Positions 1 to 6,332 of a DNA stretch of 10,055 nt are shown in pieces. The stretch spans positions 1 to 10,055 of the forward strand of contig JAITIJ010000093.1 of the NCBI GenBank assembly GCA_031279495.1. Direction: 5' to 3'. Source of the stretch: Holosporales bacterium (GTDB taxonomy: Bacteria; Pseudomonadota; Alphaproteobacteria; UBA3830; JAIRMZ01). Numbering within the stretch: the stretch's first letter is position 1; each line of letters opens with the position of its first letter. The translations under genes and the position numbers were made by a program. The notes under the pieces are model-generated. The model made no database searches, was not told where the DNA came from, and worked only from the letters and a program-made list of their open reading frames with translations.

Positions 1-243
1 ATCCTTTTCTTGTGACGGGAAAAGCGCATGATGATCTGGCATAGGCAAACTCGCATCCGAAGATTGCGCCGTTTTCCGCCGATTCTCCAAGTACCGTGTA
101 AGCGTTCCTTGTCGCGCGTCCACGTCTATACTGCCGACTTTATAACCGGCATCAAGATAAGCACAAATTATGTGCACAGAAATCGTTGATTTCCCCGTTC
201 CTCCTTTTTCGTTCCCCAGAACAATAACGCGTTGTGTAGCCAT
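1..243 (-). CDS. mipZ: MipZ-type division-plane positioning ATPase, N-terminal part (runs off left edge)
   Basis: The first 81 residues are visible; the remainder lies beyond position 1. The protein opens with a deviant Walker A motif, GNEKGGTGKST, at residues 10-20, followed by IDVDARQGTLTRYLENRR at residues 39-56. Lys13 and Asp42 occupy the positions of the nucleotide-binding and catalytic residues known from Caulobacter MipZ, and the RYLENR stretch is typical of MipZ and not of ordinary ParA or Soj. MipZ is a dimerising P-loop ATPase of the ParA/MinD superfamily. In alphaproteobacteria it binds ParB at the poles, forms a gradient on the nucleoid and blocks FtsZ ring assembly away from midcell. 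The ATG at 241-243 gives the normal N-terminus. No strong Shine-Dalgarno sequence is seen. The 128-base region upstream holds a perfect inverted repeat. Identity as a ParA-superfamily ATPase is near certain, and MipZ is very likely. Confidence 0.9.
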   Translation of the reverse strand, partial: MATQRVIVLGNEKGGTGKSTISVHIICAYLDAGYKVGSIDVDARQGTLTRYLENRRKTAQSSDASLPMPDHHALFPSQEKD

Positions 244-246
244 GCG

Positions 247-311
247 TTTCTCGATAAATACTACCCAAGACTAATTTTTACTACTCTATAAATCAAGTGC
301 ATATCGAGAAA
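247..311. repeat. Perfect 10-base inverted repeat upstream of mipZ
   Basis: TTTCTCGATA at 247-256 is the exact reverse complement of TATCGAGAAA at 302-311, with 45 bases between. The left arm begins three bases from the mipZ start codon, so the pair brackets the AT-rich sequence that should contain the mipZ promoter. It could be a pair of operator half-sites for looping or a long-loop RNA structure. I cannot name a regulator. Confidence 0.5.
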
Positions 312-371
312 ATATTAAGCGCTTCTGGCAGAAAAACTTGGATAAGGATCTGCCTATCCCCTCTCTCCTCC

Positions 372-1058
372 TCACGCAAAACTCACAGCGGGGCACTCTC
401 TCGGATCTTCCACATCATGCAATAAGACAGGGCGATAGAGAGTTTTTACGCCTTGCATAGCGAGAACACCCGGAAGCACCTTCTCTGGCATGAGCACTTT
501 CGTTGATAGGTGCTTACGAAGAAAACTTTCAGCGGGAAGCCAAGGAACAGACAGTAAAAAAGTGCTGTGCCCTGGCCTAAATCCAACGTCTTCAAAAATC
601 GTACGCAGATCCGCTTCCGAAAATGCCTTTCCCATTCCAAATGGGGTTACACTGAAATGTGCCCAAAGCCCGTATATATTAGGAACGAAAATGAAAAGAG
701 AGCCACCAGGAGTAAGTACGCGCCAGGATTCCTTTAAGACTTCAGAACTGTCCAGAGCAAATTCTAGGCAATGCACCAACAGCATCGCATCGCAAGAATC
801 GTCAGCCAGAGGAAGCATTTCTTCACGCGCAAGACATGTGCCGGGCTCGGCTCCTTGAGAAGCAGGCATGATCAACAGCGTTTTTTGAGAGAGCGCACAC
901 AGAACCTCTTTGTATGGAGAAGCGTATCCCAATCCGATGGCATGTGCGAAAACAGAAGAAGGAGCCCATGTTTTTAAAAGGGTGTTGATTTCTGCTGCAA
1001 CGTAACCTCCCAGTGGAGAGGCATAAAAAAGCGAAAGATCCTGAACTGACGGACGCAT
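372..1058 (-). CDS. Class I SAM-dependent methyltransferase (Methyltransf_11-like), substrate unknown
   Basis: 228 residues if started at the ATG at 1056-1058 (MRPSVQDLSLFYASPLG). A longer frame opens at 1172, but it would overlap the ihfB start head-to-head and use up the divergent promoter region, and alphaproteobacterial relatives characteristically begin near the DLxxFYxSPLG segment. The Rossmann methyltransferase signatures are in order: motif I AIGLGYASPY for the SAM pocket, then LPLADDSCDAMLLVHCLEF covering motif IV, then LKESWRVLTPGGSLFIFVPN as motif V/VI, and a C-terminal AFSEADLRTIFEDVGF helix. This is the layout of the soluble alphaproteobacterial proteins annotated as type 11 methyltransferases. 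The methyl acceptor cannot be read from the sequence. The stop lies 128 bases before mipZ on the same strand. Family assignment is secure; the exact start is less so. Confidence 0.85.
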   Translation of the reverse strand: MRPSVQDLSLFYASPLGGYVAAEINTLLKTWAPSSVFAHAIGLGYASPYKEVLCALSQKTLLIMPASQGAEPGTCLAREEMLPLADDSCDAMLLVHCLEFALDSSEVLKESWRVLTPGGSLFIFVPNIYGLWAHFSVTPFGMGKAFSEADLRTIFEDVGFRPGHSTFLLSVPWLPAESFLRKHLSTKVLMPEKVLPGVLAMQGVKTLYRPVLLHDVEDPRECPAVSFA

Positions 1059-1095
1059 AACCCGTAGTCTAACGTATTTTGAAATAAGAAAAAAC

Positions 1096-1124
1096 TTGGC
1101 AAGATCGTAAGAATCTTTTAAACA
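1096..1124 (+). promoter_or_regulatory. Possible promoter of ihfB-accD
   Basis: TTGGCA (1096-1101, five of six to the -35 consensus) and a weak TAAACA (1119-1124, three of six) lie 17 bases apart, upstream of ihfB. The weak -10 makes this only a candidate, but it sits against the left arm of the dyad at 1115-1147, which is where an operator would be expected. Confidence 0.3.
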
Positions 1125-1147
1125 AGAGGTGCGCACGCGTTTAAAAG
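1115..1147. repeat. Dyad with central palindrome upstream of ihfB
   Basis: CTTTTAAAC (1115-1123) is the exact reverse complement of GTTTAAAAG (1139-1147). The 8-base palindrome GTGCGCAC (1129-1136) sits almost at the centre. The same stretch also carries a direct repeat, AAGAATCTTT, at 1109-1118 and 1145-1154. It lies in the divergent region between the methyltransferase and ihfB, so an operator role is plausible. Confidence 0.5.
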
Positions 1148-1165
1148 AATCTTTAGAGGCCTCCC

Positions 1166-1471
1166 ATGACACGAGCAGAGCTTGTTACAAATTTATTAAA
1201 GACTTACCCGAATTTACCTCCTTCGCTGACAGGCGCTATGGTCTCGCACGTACTTAACGCTATAGCAGAAGGCCTTATTAAAGGACATCGTGTTGAAGTC
1301 CGCGGTTTTGGCGCTTTTTCTGTACGCCATCGTTCGCCCAGAAAGGCACGCAACCCAAAAACAGGGGCTCGCGTTTCTGTCGGGCCGATGAAGGTCATCT
1401 TTTTCCGTGCCGGGAAACAGCTAAGAGAATGGATCAACGAGGACTTTTTAGCCAATGGTCCTACATATTAG
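1166..1471 (+). CDS. ihfB: Integration host factor beta subunit
   Basis: This 101-residue HU/IHF-family DNA-bending protein begins MTRAELVTNLL, matching the family N-terminus (MTKSEL in E. coli IhfB). The beta-arm region VEVRGFGAFSVRHRSPRKAR followed by RNPKTG is the family signature, with the proline that intercalates into DNA inside RNPKTG. The C-terminal FRAGKQLRE matches the FKPGKELRD helix of IhfB. These beta-subunit features argue against plain HU or IhfA. With IhfA it would form the heterodimer that sharply bends DNA in nucleoid organisation, recombination and transcription. The AGAGG at 1155-1159, six bases before the ATG, supports the start. accD follows after 18 bases, so the two are probably cotranscribed. 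This pairing differs from the common rpsA-ihfB neighbourhood. ihfA is not in the window. Confidence 0.92.
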   Translation: MTRAELVTNLLKTYPNLPPSLTGAMVSHVLNAIAEGLIKGHRVEVRGFGAFSVRHRSPRKARNPKTGARVSVGPMKVIFFRAGKQLREWINEDFLANGPTY

Positions 1472-1489
1472 GTTCTTGAAGGGATATCC

Positions 1490-2341
1490 ATGAACTGGCT
1501 AACGAGTTTTGTTCGCCCGAAAATCAGATCTCTTGTCGGTAAAGATGATGTACCCGACAATTTATGGAAAAAATGCCCTGGATGCGAACAGATGCTCTTC
1601 CACAAGGATCTCGAAACGTCTTTCGAGGTCTGTTCGCACTGTGGGCATCACCAGAAACTCGACACTGGTCGGCGCATTACGCTTCTCTTTGATCCTGGTA
1701 CGACACATTCCATTTCTTTGCCGACTCTTCCACAAGACCCGCTGAAATTTAAAGATACAAAACGATACACAGACCGCTTGAAGACAGCGCGAAATACGAC
1801 CGGTCAACAAGAGGCCCTTTCTGCAATTGAAGGAAAGATCGGAGGATATCCCGTCGTTGCTGCTTTCTTCGATTTTGCGTTTATGGGCGGATCGATGGGA
1901 ACAGCCGTTGGAGAAGGCCTTGCGTGTGCTATAAACGTCGCTGTACAGCAGAAGGTGCCATTTATTGTGGTTCCTTCTTCCGGAGGAGCGCGCATGCAAG
2001 AGGGCATCCTTTCCTTAATGCAAATGCCAAAAACCGTCGCAGCAGTTAATCGTCTAAAACGGACAAAGAAGCCGTATATCGTGCTCTTTTCCAATCCAAC
2101 CACAGGTGGTGTTCTCGCTTCTTTTGCAACGCTTGGAGACATCCATATGGCCGAGCCTGGTGCTACTATAGGGTTTGCTGGCGCACGCGTTATTCAAGAA
2201 ACGATGCGGCATCAGCTTCCAGAAGGGTTTCAGCGGTCAGAGTATTTACTTGAGCACGGCTTAATCGATATGGTTACGCCTCGCGCCCAGCAAAAAGAAA
2301 TGCTAACACGCTTGCTCGGTCTTTTGCAAAAAAGTTCCTGA
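1490..2341 (+). CDS. accD: Acetyl-CoA carboxylase carboxyltransferase subunit beta
   Basis: 283 residues, normal for AccD. The N-terminal zinc ribbon has Cys29, Cys32, Cys48 and Cys51 (CPGC and CSHC). The crotonase-like carboxyltransferase domain follows, with GFMGGSMGTAVGE-type glycine-rich sequence (here DFAFMGGSMGTAVGEG), SSGGARMQEG and PTTGGVLASFATLGDI, then EPGATIGFAGARVIQ and LPEGFQRSEYLLEHGLIDMV at the C-terminus. With AccA it transfers carboxyl from carboxybiotin on AccB to acetyl-CoA, giving malonyl-CoA, the committed step of fatty-acid synthesis, in the cytoplasm. The GAAGGG at 1478-1483, six bases before the ATG, sets the start. It is the second gene of the ihfB-accD unit. No hairpin terminator is evident directly after the stop. 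All key motifs are intact. Confidence 0.97.
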   Translation: MNWLTSFVRPKIRSLVGKDDVPDNLWKKCPGCEQMLFHKDLETSFEVCSHCGHHQKLDTGRRITLLFDPGTTHSISLPTLPQDPLKFKDTKRYTDRLKTARNTTGQQEALSAIEGKIGGYPVVAAFFDFAFMGGSMGTAVGEGLACAINVAVQQKVPFIVVPSSGGARMQEGILSLMQMPKTVAAVNRLKRTKKPYIVLFSNPTTGGVLASFATLGDIHMAEPGATIGFAGARVIQETMRHQLPEGFQRSEYLLEHGLIDMVTPRAQQKEMLTRLLGLLQKSS

Positions 2342-2725
2342 TTGATCTTGATTAAATTTATAATGTAGGGTATTGTTTTTATTCAGTTTGAAATTATGCT
2401 TGTTACATAATAAGCTATTTCCCTTAGAAGTAAGTAATGTCATAACGGATAATCGTCAGAATCTATTTGATAGACAAGCAAAGACAGTATCTTCTTTATT
2501 GATTGAAACGCGGATCGTACAATCCTCTGCCAAAACCTGAGCGTTGCAGGCGTTCAAGAGGGTAAGTGTTTTTCGCGTATTGTAAGAAATATCAGGCGAA
2601 AAAAAGAAAAATAAAATTGTCATTCAAGAAGTCTCAATAAGAAGATTCCTAAAAGAGAGTATTGTTCCAGTTGAATTTCATAAAAATATTCATATATTTT
2701 GTATAAGCAGAATAAAAATATAGTA
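2342..2725. other. AT-rich intergenic spacer without a supported gene
   Basis: A spacer between accD and the secreted-protein gene, clearly richer in A+T than its flanks. I see no tRNA, repeat or clear terminator in it. The only coding-like trace is a 55-codon leftward frame (2456-2623) with an immediate upstream stop and no ribosome-binding site; it is described separately. Confidence 0.6.
2456..2623 (-). CDS. Doubtful small ORF, 55 residues
   Basis: The frame runs from an ATG at 2621-2623, directly preceded by an in-frame TGA, to a TGA at 2456-2458. The predicted peptide starts MTILFFFFSPDISYNT and contains TLTLLNACNAQVLAEDC, a reasonably balanced composition for a spacer this AT-rich, which is why I list it. 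Against it: no Shine-Dalgarno sequence, a poly-phenylalanine start produced by a T-rich tract, and no family I recognise. It could be a gene remnant or chance. Confidence 0.15.
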   Translation of the reverse strand: MTILFFFFSPDISYNTRKTLTLLNACNAQVLAEDCTIRVSINKEDTVFACLSNRF

Positions 2726-2754
2726 TTGATACTGTAATTGATATATGCCACAAT
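2726..2754 (+). promoter_or_regulatory. Candidate promoter of the 887-residue secreted protein gene
   Basis: TTGATA (2726-2731) and CACAAT (2749-2754, four of six to TATAAT) are 17 bases apart, which would start transcription near 2761 and leave a leader of about 45 bases. The region is AT-rich, so other hexamer pairs are possible. Confidence 0.35.
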
Positions 2755-2793
2755 GGCTCATTAGTTTGAGGCGTGGCGTTTCAAATAATAGTT

Positions 2794-2798
2794 AAGGG
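2794..2798 (+). promoter_or_regulatory. Ribosome-binding site deciding the start at 2806
   Basis: AAGGG lies seven bases before the ATG at 2806-2808. The in-frame GTG at 2773 has no comparable site and would place eleven extra residues before the signal peptide, so the downstream ATG is preferred. A second ATG follows immediately at 2809. Confidence 0.7.
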
Positions 2799-2805
2799 TA
2801 TAAAA

Positions 2806-5469
2806 ATGATGAAATATAGAAAATTGTTGTTTGCAGCAACTGCAACTCTTGTCGCGGCGGGATTTTTCCCATTAGAGGCAATGGCAATGCGAGCAGCAGC
2901 ACCCTCCAGAGGAGCACCCTCCAGAGGAGCACCCTTCAGAGGAGCGCCTTCCAGAGGAGCACCTTCCAGAGGAGCGCCTTCCAGAGGAGCACCCTCCAGA
3001 GGAGCGCCACAACCACTTCTCAAAACACCACCTTTACCCCAGCCAGCACCTTTACCCCAGCCACCACCACAAAGACAGTCTTTTGTTTCTTCACTATTTC
3101 CTTCAGCAGAAGTATTCGAAAACAAGTATGCAGTTGCCAAATGGTTCGATGTCGTTCTAGATTGTTCTTTCAAAATAAAGAAGGACTCCTCTGAGCAACC
3201 TTTTCCAGACCAGCTCGGAATTGCGTGGAGAAGGGCAGAAGAAGAAGAACGACAACAACGACTCCTATCTCTTTTATCTCTTTATGCTCATGGAGGATTC
3301 CAAGCACTTGCTATTGCTTTCCAAGTTGCGGATTGTCCAGAACTAGGGTCAACGATACAAAATATAGCACATGAGCTCAGTGTTGGGTCTTTCTCTTTAC
3401 TAGACAATCAACAACTTAGTCTTTTTCGGAATTCTATTGTACATTTTGAAATCGCATATCCTTCACATTCCCAAGAAACGAACAAACTCTTTGCGCAGAC
3501 CTTCGACTGTGTTAGTAGGATATTCCCAGGAAACTCTATAAGTGACGCTTCTCCTGAAGATAGAGAAAAAGCAGAAGCCCTTCTGCCTCTTTGCCCTGTT
3601 TCCTGCTCTCAAGGAGCTCTTCTGCAAGCTCTTTGCGATGGCGATGTACACAAGGCAAACTCCTTTCTGTTGGAAGGTGTGTTGATCTCACCTGAAATAC
3701 TGGAAAATCCTGGAACGCCCGCTCTGCTTTTTTCTCGGTACGGAGAGGATCTCACTCCTCAAGATATTGAAAAGGCGGCTGATGTGTTGGCCTTTATCCG
3801 GGATACACCTCCTTGCCCACGTCCCACCGTTTTTTTCTCCTGCATTGAGTATCTTACAAGAAGATCGAGTCGCCCAGAACTTACGCTCTTACTGCTTAGA
3901 GAAGCGCTCCCAGAATCAGAAGAAGCACCGATACCGGTCGAGTTAGTAGATAACGAATTCTATCAGCAGCTCCAATCAGGAGCGGAAGAAATGGGGATAA
4001 ACCCTGGAGGTCCCTTCGTGGCAAGTCTTGCCAGAAAGTTGGGACCTTCCCTTAATGAAGTGGCTTGTGTTTTTCTGACTAACGACGAGAATTCTTACCG
4101 CACTTTCCGCCGACTTTATGGTCGGAATCTCTCAGAGCTTGGTTTCTTTTGTTTTGCTCTAAAGAAGGAATGTCCTAGGGCAGCTCTTCCTTTGTGGGAA
4201 GGGTGCGATCTACCCGCTGTTGTGCGCATAATCGTAGACGAAGGAATTGACCCAGCCTTGGCCGATGCTATTAATAACTATCTCTGTTTGAGAAACGGAA
4301 AACCTTGTCCCAAAGAGGTCTTGAGTGTTGTAGAACAATCTTGTGGACCAAGGCGGTGGGGTGCTCTGAGGCTGCTCTGCGCCAATCTACACGGAGATTA
4401 CCCCCCCTCCCCTGATCTTACGTTTGATTATCCCCTCTATCTTACGTTTTCTGTAGGCCTAAGGGTGGATAGTGTCCTTTCTAGAGTAACGCAAGACTTG
4501 TCTGGCACGCTTTTAGAAAGATTAAGATATTTGCTTTGGAAAGACTTCGATGAGGGGTTAGAAGAGATAAAGAGCTGGTGCTTACCACATTTAAATGGAG
4601 ACGTATTCCAATGCATACTTGGTCCATATTTGATCGGCATCTCTTATCGGGATGCCATTTGTAATAGAAATCTTACATTGCTGGAAGATCTGATAAAGTG
4701 CGGAAGAAAACCAGAACCTGGAGATCTACGTGCTGTCGCATGTCTCGTTCCAGAAACACCTGATCCAGATGTCCTTAGATTTCTTGGAAAAGTGGTTCTT
4801 GCTTTTGAAAAGCTAGAATTGAGCGTCTTCAGTGAGCTAAAAGAAACTCAACATATGTGCTGTGTACGGGCGGAAGAATTCGAAAGAATCCCTCATAGGT
4901 TGTGTGCAGAATTAGTGACGCGATATCCGCAATATTCAACGGCCCTTGAATTTGCGATAGCTCTCTTAGCACCTGATGGTCCGTTTCATGAAATGGAACG
5001 GATAAGGCGGGAATATAGACTAGCTATAGAGGGATCGATGGCGTTGAGAGATGTTGCTAATAGGATAGAGCCCTTTCGGTTATTTAATGAAGAGATTGAA
5101 CATCTTCAGAAACAGCGTGCCATGATTCACGATCAACTGATGTACTTTTCTAAATTGTATGAGCTAAACATTGAGGTTGGAGACATTGAGGAGACCATGG
5201 GAAATATTCGTGCGTATTTCGCCGACAGAGGCATGGAACTACCTGCTGATTTCCAGCTTATTGAGCGGCAAATCAATGCTTATACACGGCAACTAGAAGA
5301 TCCGAAGTTCGAAAATTTTCGATTTTACATAGAAGTAGGGACTGCAGGACTGACAGTATACGACTTAACCGATGAATTTGAAAAAGAACTTGCCCCGGCG
5401 AGGCGGATAGGTCATGATGAGCCGGATCCTGTGGCGCAAGATCTATTTGCACCCGGCGGGGGCGGATAG
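2806..5469 (+). CDS. Large predicted secreted protein with SRGAP repeats, proline-rich linker, helical Cys-containing body and coiled coil; function unknown
   Basis: 887 residues from the ATG at 2806. Residues 1-27 form a signal peptide: basic MMKYRK, a hydrophobic stretch, then a likely cleavage after LEAMA. Residues 32-66 are seven tandem copies of APSRG (one reads APFRG), followed by a linker to about residue 90 built on PLPQP. The remaining body is mostly predicted helix, with about two dozen cysteines by my count. It contains weak ankyrin- or solenoid-like stretches such as LLQALCDGDVHKANSFLLEG and LLEDLIKCGRKPEPGDLRA. About residues 728-790, rich in Glu, Lys, Arg and Leu, look like coiled coil (EEIEHLQKQRAMIHDQL). 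I recognise no catalytic motif or named family. Export is well supported; a surface or host-interaction role is inference. The frame ends in GGGG just where a second copy of the C-terminal repeat begins out of frame, so the natural C-terminus may lie at 5537. Confidence 0.8.
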   Translation: MMKYRKLLFAATATLVAAGFFPLEAMAMRAAAPSRGAPSRGAPFRGAPSRGAPSRGAPSRGAPSRGAPQPLLKTPPLPQPAPLPQPPPQRQSFVSSLFPSAEVFENKYAVAKWFDVVLDCSFKIKKDSSEQPFPDQLGIAWRRAEEEERQQRLLSLLSLYAHGGFQALAIAFQVADCPELGSTIQNIAHELSVGSFSLLDNQQLSLFRNSIVHFEIAYPSHSQETNKLFAQTFDCVSRIFPGNSISDASPEDREKAEALLPLCPVSCSQGALLQALCDGDVHKANSFLLEGVLISPEILENPGTPALLFSRYGEDLTPQDIEKAADVLAFIRDTPPCPRPTVFFSCIEYLTRRSSRPELTLLLLREALPESEEAPIPVELVDNEFYQQLQSGAEEMGINPGGPFVASLARKLGPSLNEVACVFLTNDENSYRTFRRLYGRNLSELGFFCFALKKECPRAALPLWEGCDLPAVVRIIVDEGIDPALADAINNYLCLRNGKPCPKEVLSVVEQSCGPRRWGALRLLCANLHGDYPPSPDLTFDYPLYLTFSVGLRVDSVLSRVTQDLSGTLLERLRYLLWKDFDEGLEEIKSWCLPHLNGDVFQCILGPYLIGISYRDAICNRNLTLLEDLIKCGRKPEPGDLRAVACLVPETPDPDVLRFLGKVVLAFEKLELSVFSELKETQHMCCVRAEEFERIPHRLCAELVTRYPQYSTALEFAIALLAPDGPFHEMERIRREYRLAIEGSMALRDVANRIEPFRLFNEEIEHLQKQRAMIHDQLMYFSKLYELNIEVGDIEETMGNIRAYFADRGMELPADFQLIERQINAYTRQLEDPKFENFRFYIEVGTAGLTVYDLTDEFEKELAPARRIGHDEPDPVAQDLFAPGGGG
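2899..3003 (+). repeat. Seven tandem 15-base units encoding APSRG
   Basis: Seven exact-length units start at 2899, 2914, 2929, 2944, 2959, 2974 and 2989, with a partial GCGCCA at 3004-3009. Differences are mostly at third positions (GCA/GCG, CCC/CCT), and one TCC-to-TTC change gives Phe. A shorter repeat encoding PLPQP follows at about 3033-3062. The multiple-of-three unit means copy-number change would leave the frame intact. Confidence 0.97.
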
Positions 5470-5500
5470 GCCATGATCAGCCGAATCCTGTGGCGCAAGA
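5402..5500 (+). repeat. Near-identical 40-base direct repeat, 59-base period, at the end of the secreted-protein gene
   Basis: 5402-5441 and 5461-5500 differ at only three or four positions. Copy 1 is coding (RIGHDEPDPVAQD). Copy 2 reads RIGHDQPNPVAQE in the next frame and continues to a TAA at 5535-5537. The period of 59, not 60, is what breaks the frame. Confidence 0.95.
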
Positions 5501-5556
5501 GTTAGCGGAAAAAGGCGAGGCCGGATCCTTTAATTAATGGGACTCGTCAAACTTTA

Positions 5557-5583
5557 GAAGGGAGGATAAGTAATCCTCCCTTC
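5557..5583 (+). terminator. Hairpin after the secreted-protein gene, probable terminator
   Basis: GAAGGGAGGAT (5557-5567) pairs perfectly with ATCCTCCCTTC (5573-5583) around a five-base loop, an 11-bp stem. No T-run follows, so it is not a textbook intrinsic terminator, though it may stop RNA polymerase or protect the 3' end of the transcript. It lies between the two secreted-protein genes. Confidence 0.55.
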
Positions 5584-5727
5584 ATGGTGGCCTGACCCTC
5601 CCGCTTACTCCCTCAGAAAGTCTAATAACTCAGGAGCGCTGGATCTTTCCCGCGCTCTTTTCCTTTTGCGGAGAGTATGGTGCGTCAGGATGAGAACTCA
5701 AAAAAAGACGAAACTGTGACATGCCGC

Positions 5728-5756
5728 TTGACAAACGCCTCTCTATTCTCAAGAAT
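5728..5756 (+). promoter_or_regulatory. Promoter of the leucine-rich-repeat gene
   Basis: A perfect -35 hexamer, TTGACA (5728-5733), is followed after 17 bases by AAGAAT (5751-5756, four of six). Start of transcription would be near 5763, a leader of about 22 bases containing the ribosome-binding site AAAGGA (5773-5778) six bases before the ATG at 5785. The broken gene thus keeps intact-looking expression signals. Confidence 0.6.
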
Positions 5757-5784
5757 GTTCCATCAATCATGAAAAGGATAATAA

Positions 5785-6099
5785 ATGACAGCATGGAAGC
5801 ATATAGGCTTTGCCTTGGGTATATTGGGCATAAGCGGTTATGCAGAGGCTCTACAGTCTTTTGACGCAAAACACACATTTGATGATATCTCTTATGAAAC
5901 AGGAGAACATAGAGCATTCGCTGGTTTAGAGAAATGTACCGGTCATGTTTTTCCAAGGAAGTACGTTGTAGCAAATGGCAGAGTTTTCCCCGTTGTGGGC
6001 ATGAAAAACATAGGGTTTGGAGTTGTTCAACTGCTTGTTCCAGATCTGGTAACTATCATTGAAAAAAAGAAGAGGATCCTTCCAGAAAAACCGGAATAG
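5785..6099 (+). CDS. First segment of the split LRR gene: signal peptide plus N-terminal region, 104 residues as it stands
   Basis: This segment has the true start: ATG at 5785 with AAAGGA six bases upstream and the promoter at 5728-5756. It encodes the hydrophobic export signal and then a region ending in LRR-like sequence (IGFGVVQLLVPDLVTIIEKK). Its natural-looking stop at 6097-6099 comes only after the frame has left the LRR register. The continuing LRR register is open one frame over from 6063. Translated alone it would be a small exported protein with no complete LRR unit. Confidence 0.6.
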   Translation: MTAWKHIGFALGILGISGYAEALQSFDAKHTFDDISYETGEHRAFAGLEKCTGHVFPRKYVVANGRVFPVVGMKNIGFGVVQLLVPDLVTIIEKKKRILPEKPE

Positions 6100-6332
6100 A
6101 TGTTTCTTTTCCTACATTTCTAAAATCCATCTGTTTTGATCCAGGCTCTCGGCTCACAACAATTGGCAAAGAAGTTTTCCGTTTGGGCCCCTTCAGCTCT
6201 ATTCGTATTCCTCTTTATATAACAATTATCAAAGGGTTGGCATTTGCAAATTGTAGAAATCTTGAGAGCGTTTTTTTGTTCCAGAATCTCAATTGCAACG
6301 TATCGGTAAGCATGCTTTTGCGTTGTTGCCAC
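6063..6332 (+). pseudogene. Second segment of the split LRR gene, open frame without its own start
   Basis: Open from just after a TGA at 6060-6062 to a TGA at 6330-6332, with no plausible start codon or ribosome-binding site. The LRR content ends by about 6270. It encodes SICFDPGSRLTTIGKEVF and then IKGLAFANCRNLESVF, unmistakable BspA-type repeat sequence. It can only be translated as a continuation of the first segment. Confidence 0.65.

Noticed and set aside
1059..1172. N-terminal extension of the methyltransferase to an ATG at 1172
   Set aside because: It would overlap the ihfB start head-to-head and cover the divergent regulatory region; the family N-terminus matches the internal ATG at 1058.
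2773..2805. GTG start for the 887-residue protein
   Set aside because: No ribosome-binding site, and it would bury the signal peptide behind eleven extra residues; the ATG at 2806 has AAGGG at good spacing.
2899..3003. CRISPR-like array
   Set aside because: Short units are contiguous with no spacers and are in-frame coding repeats.
5521..5540. GGATCC next to TTAATTAA, resembling cloning sites
   Set aside because: GGATCC also occurs elsewhere in natural sequence here (5430s, 6070s, 6390s); no vector context is visible.
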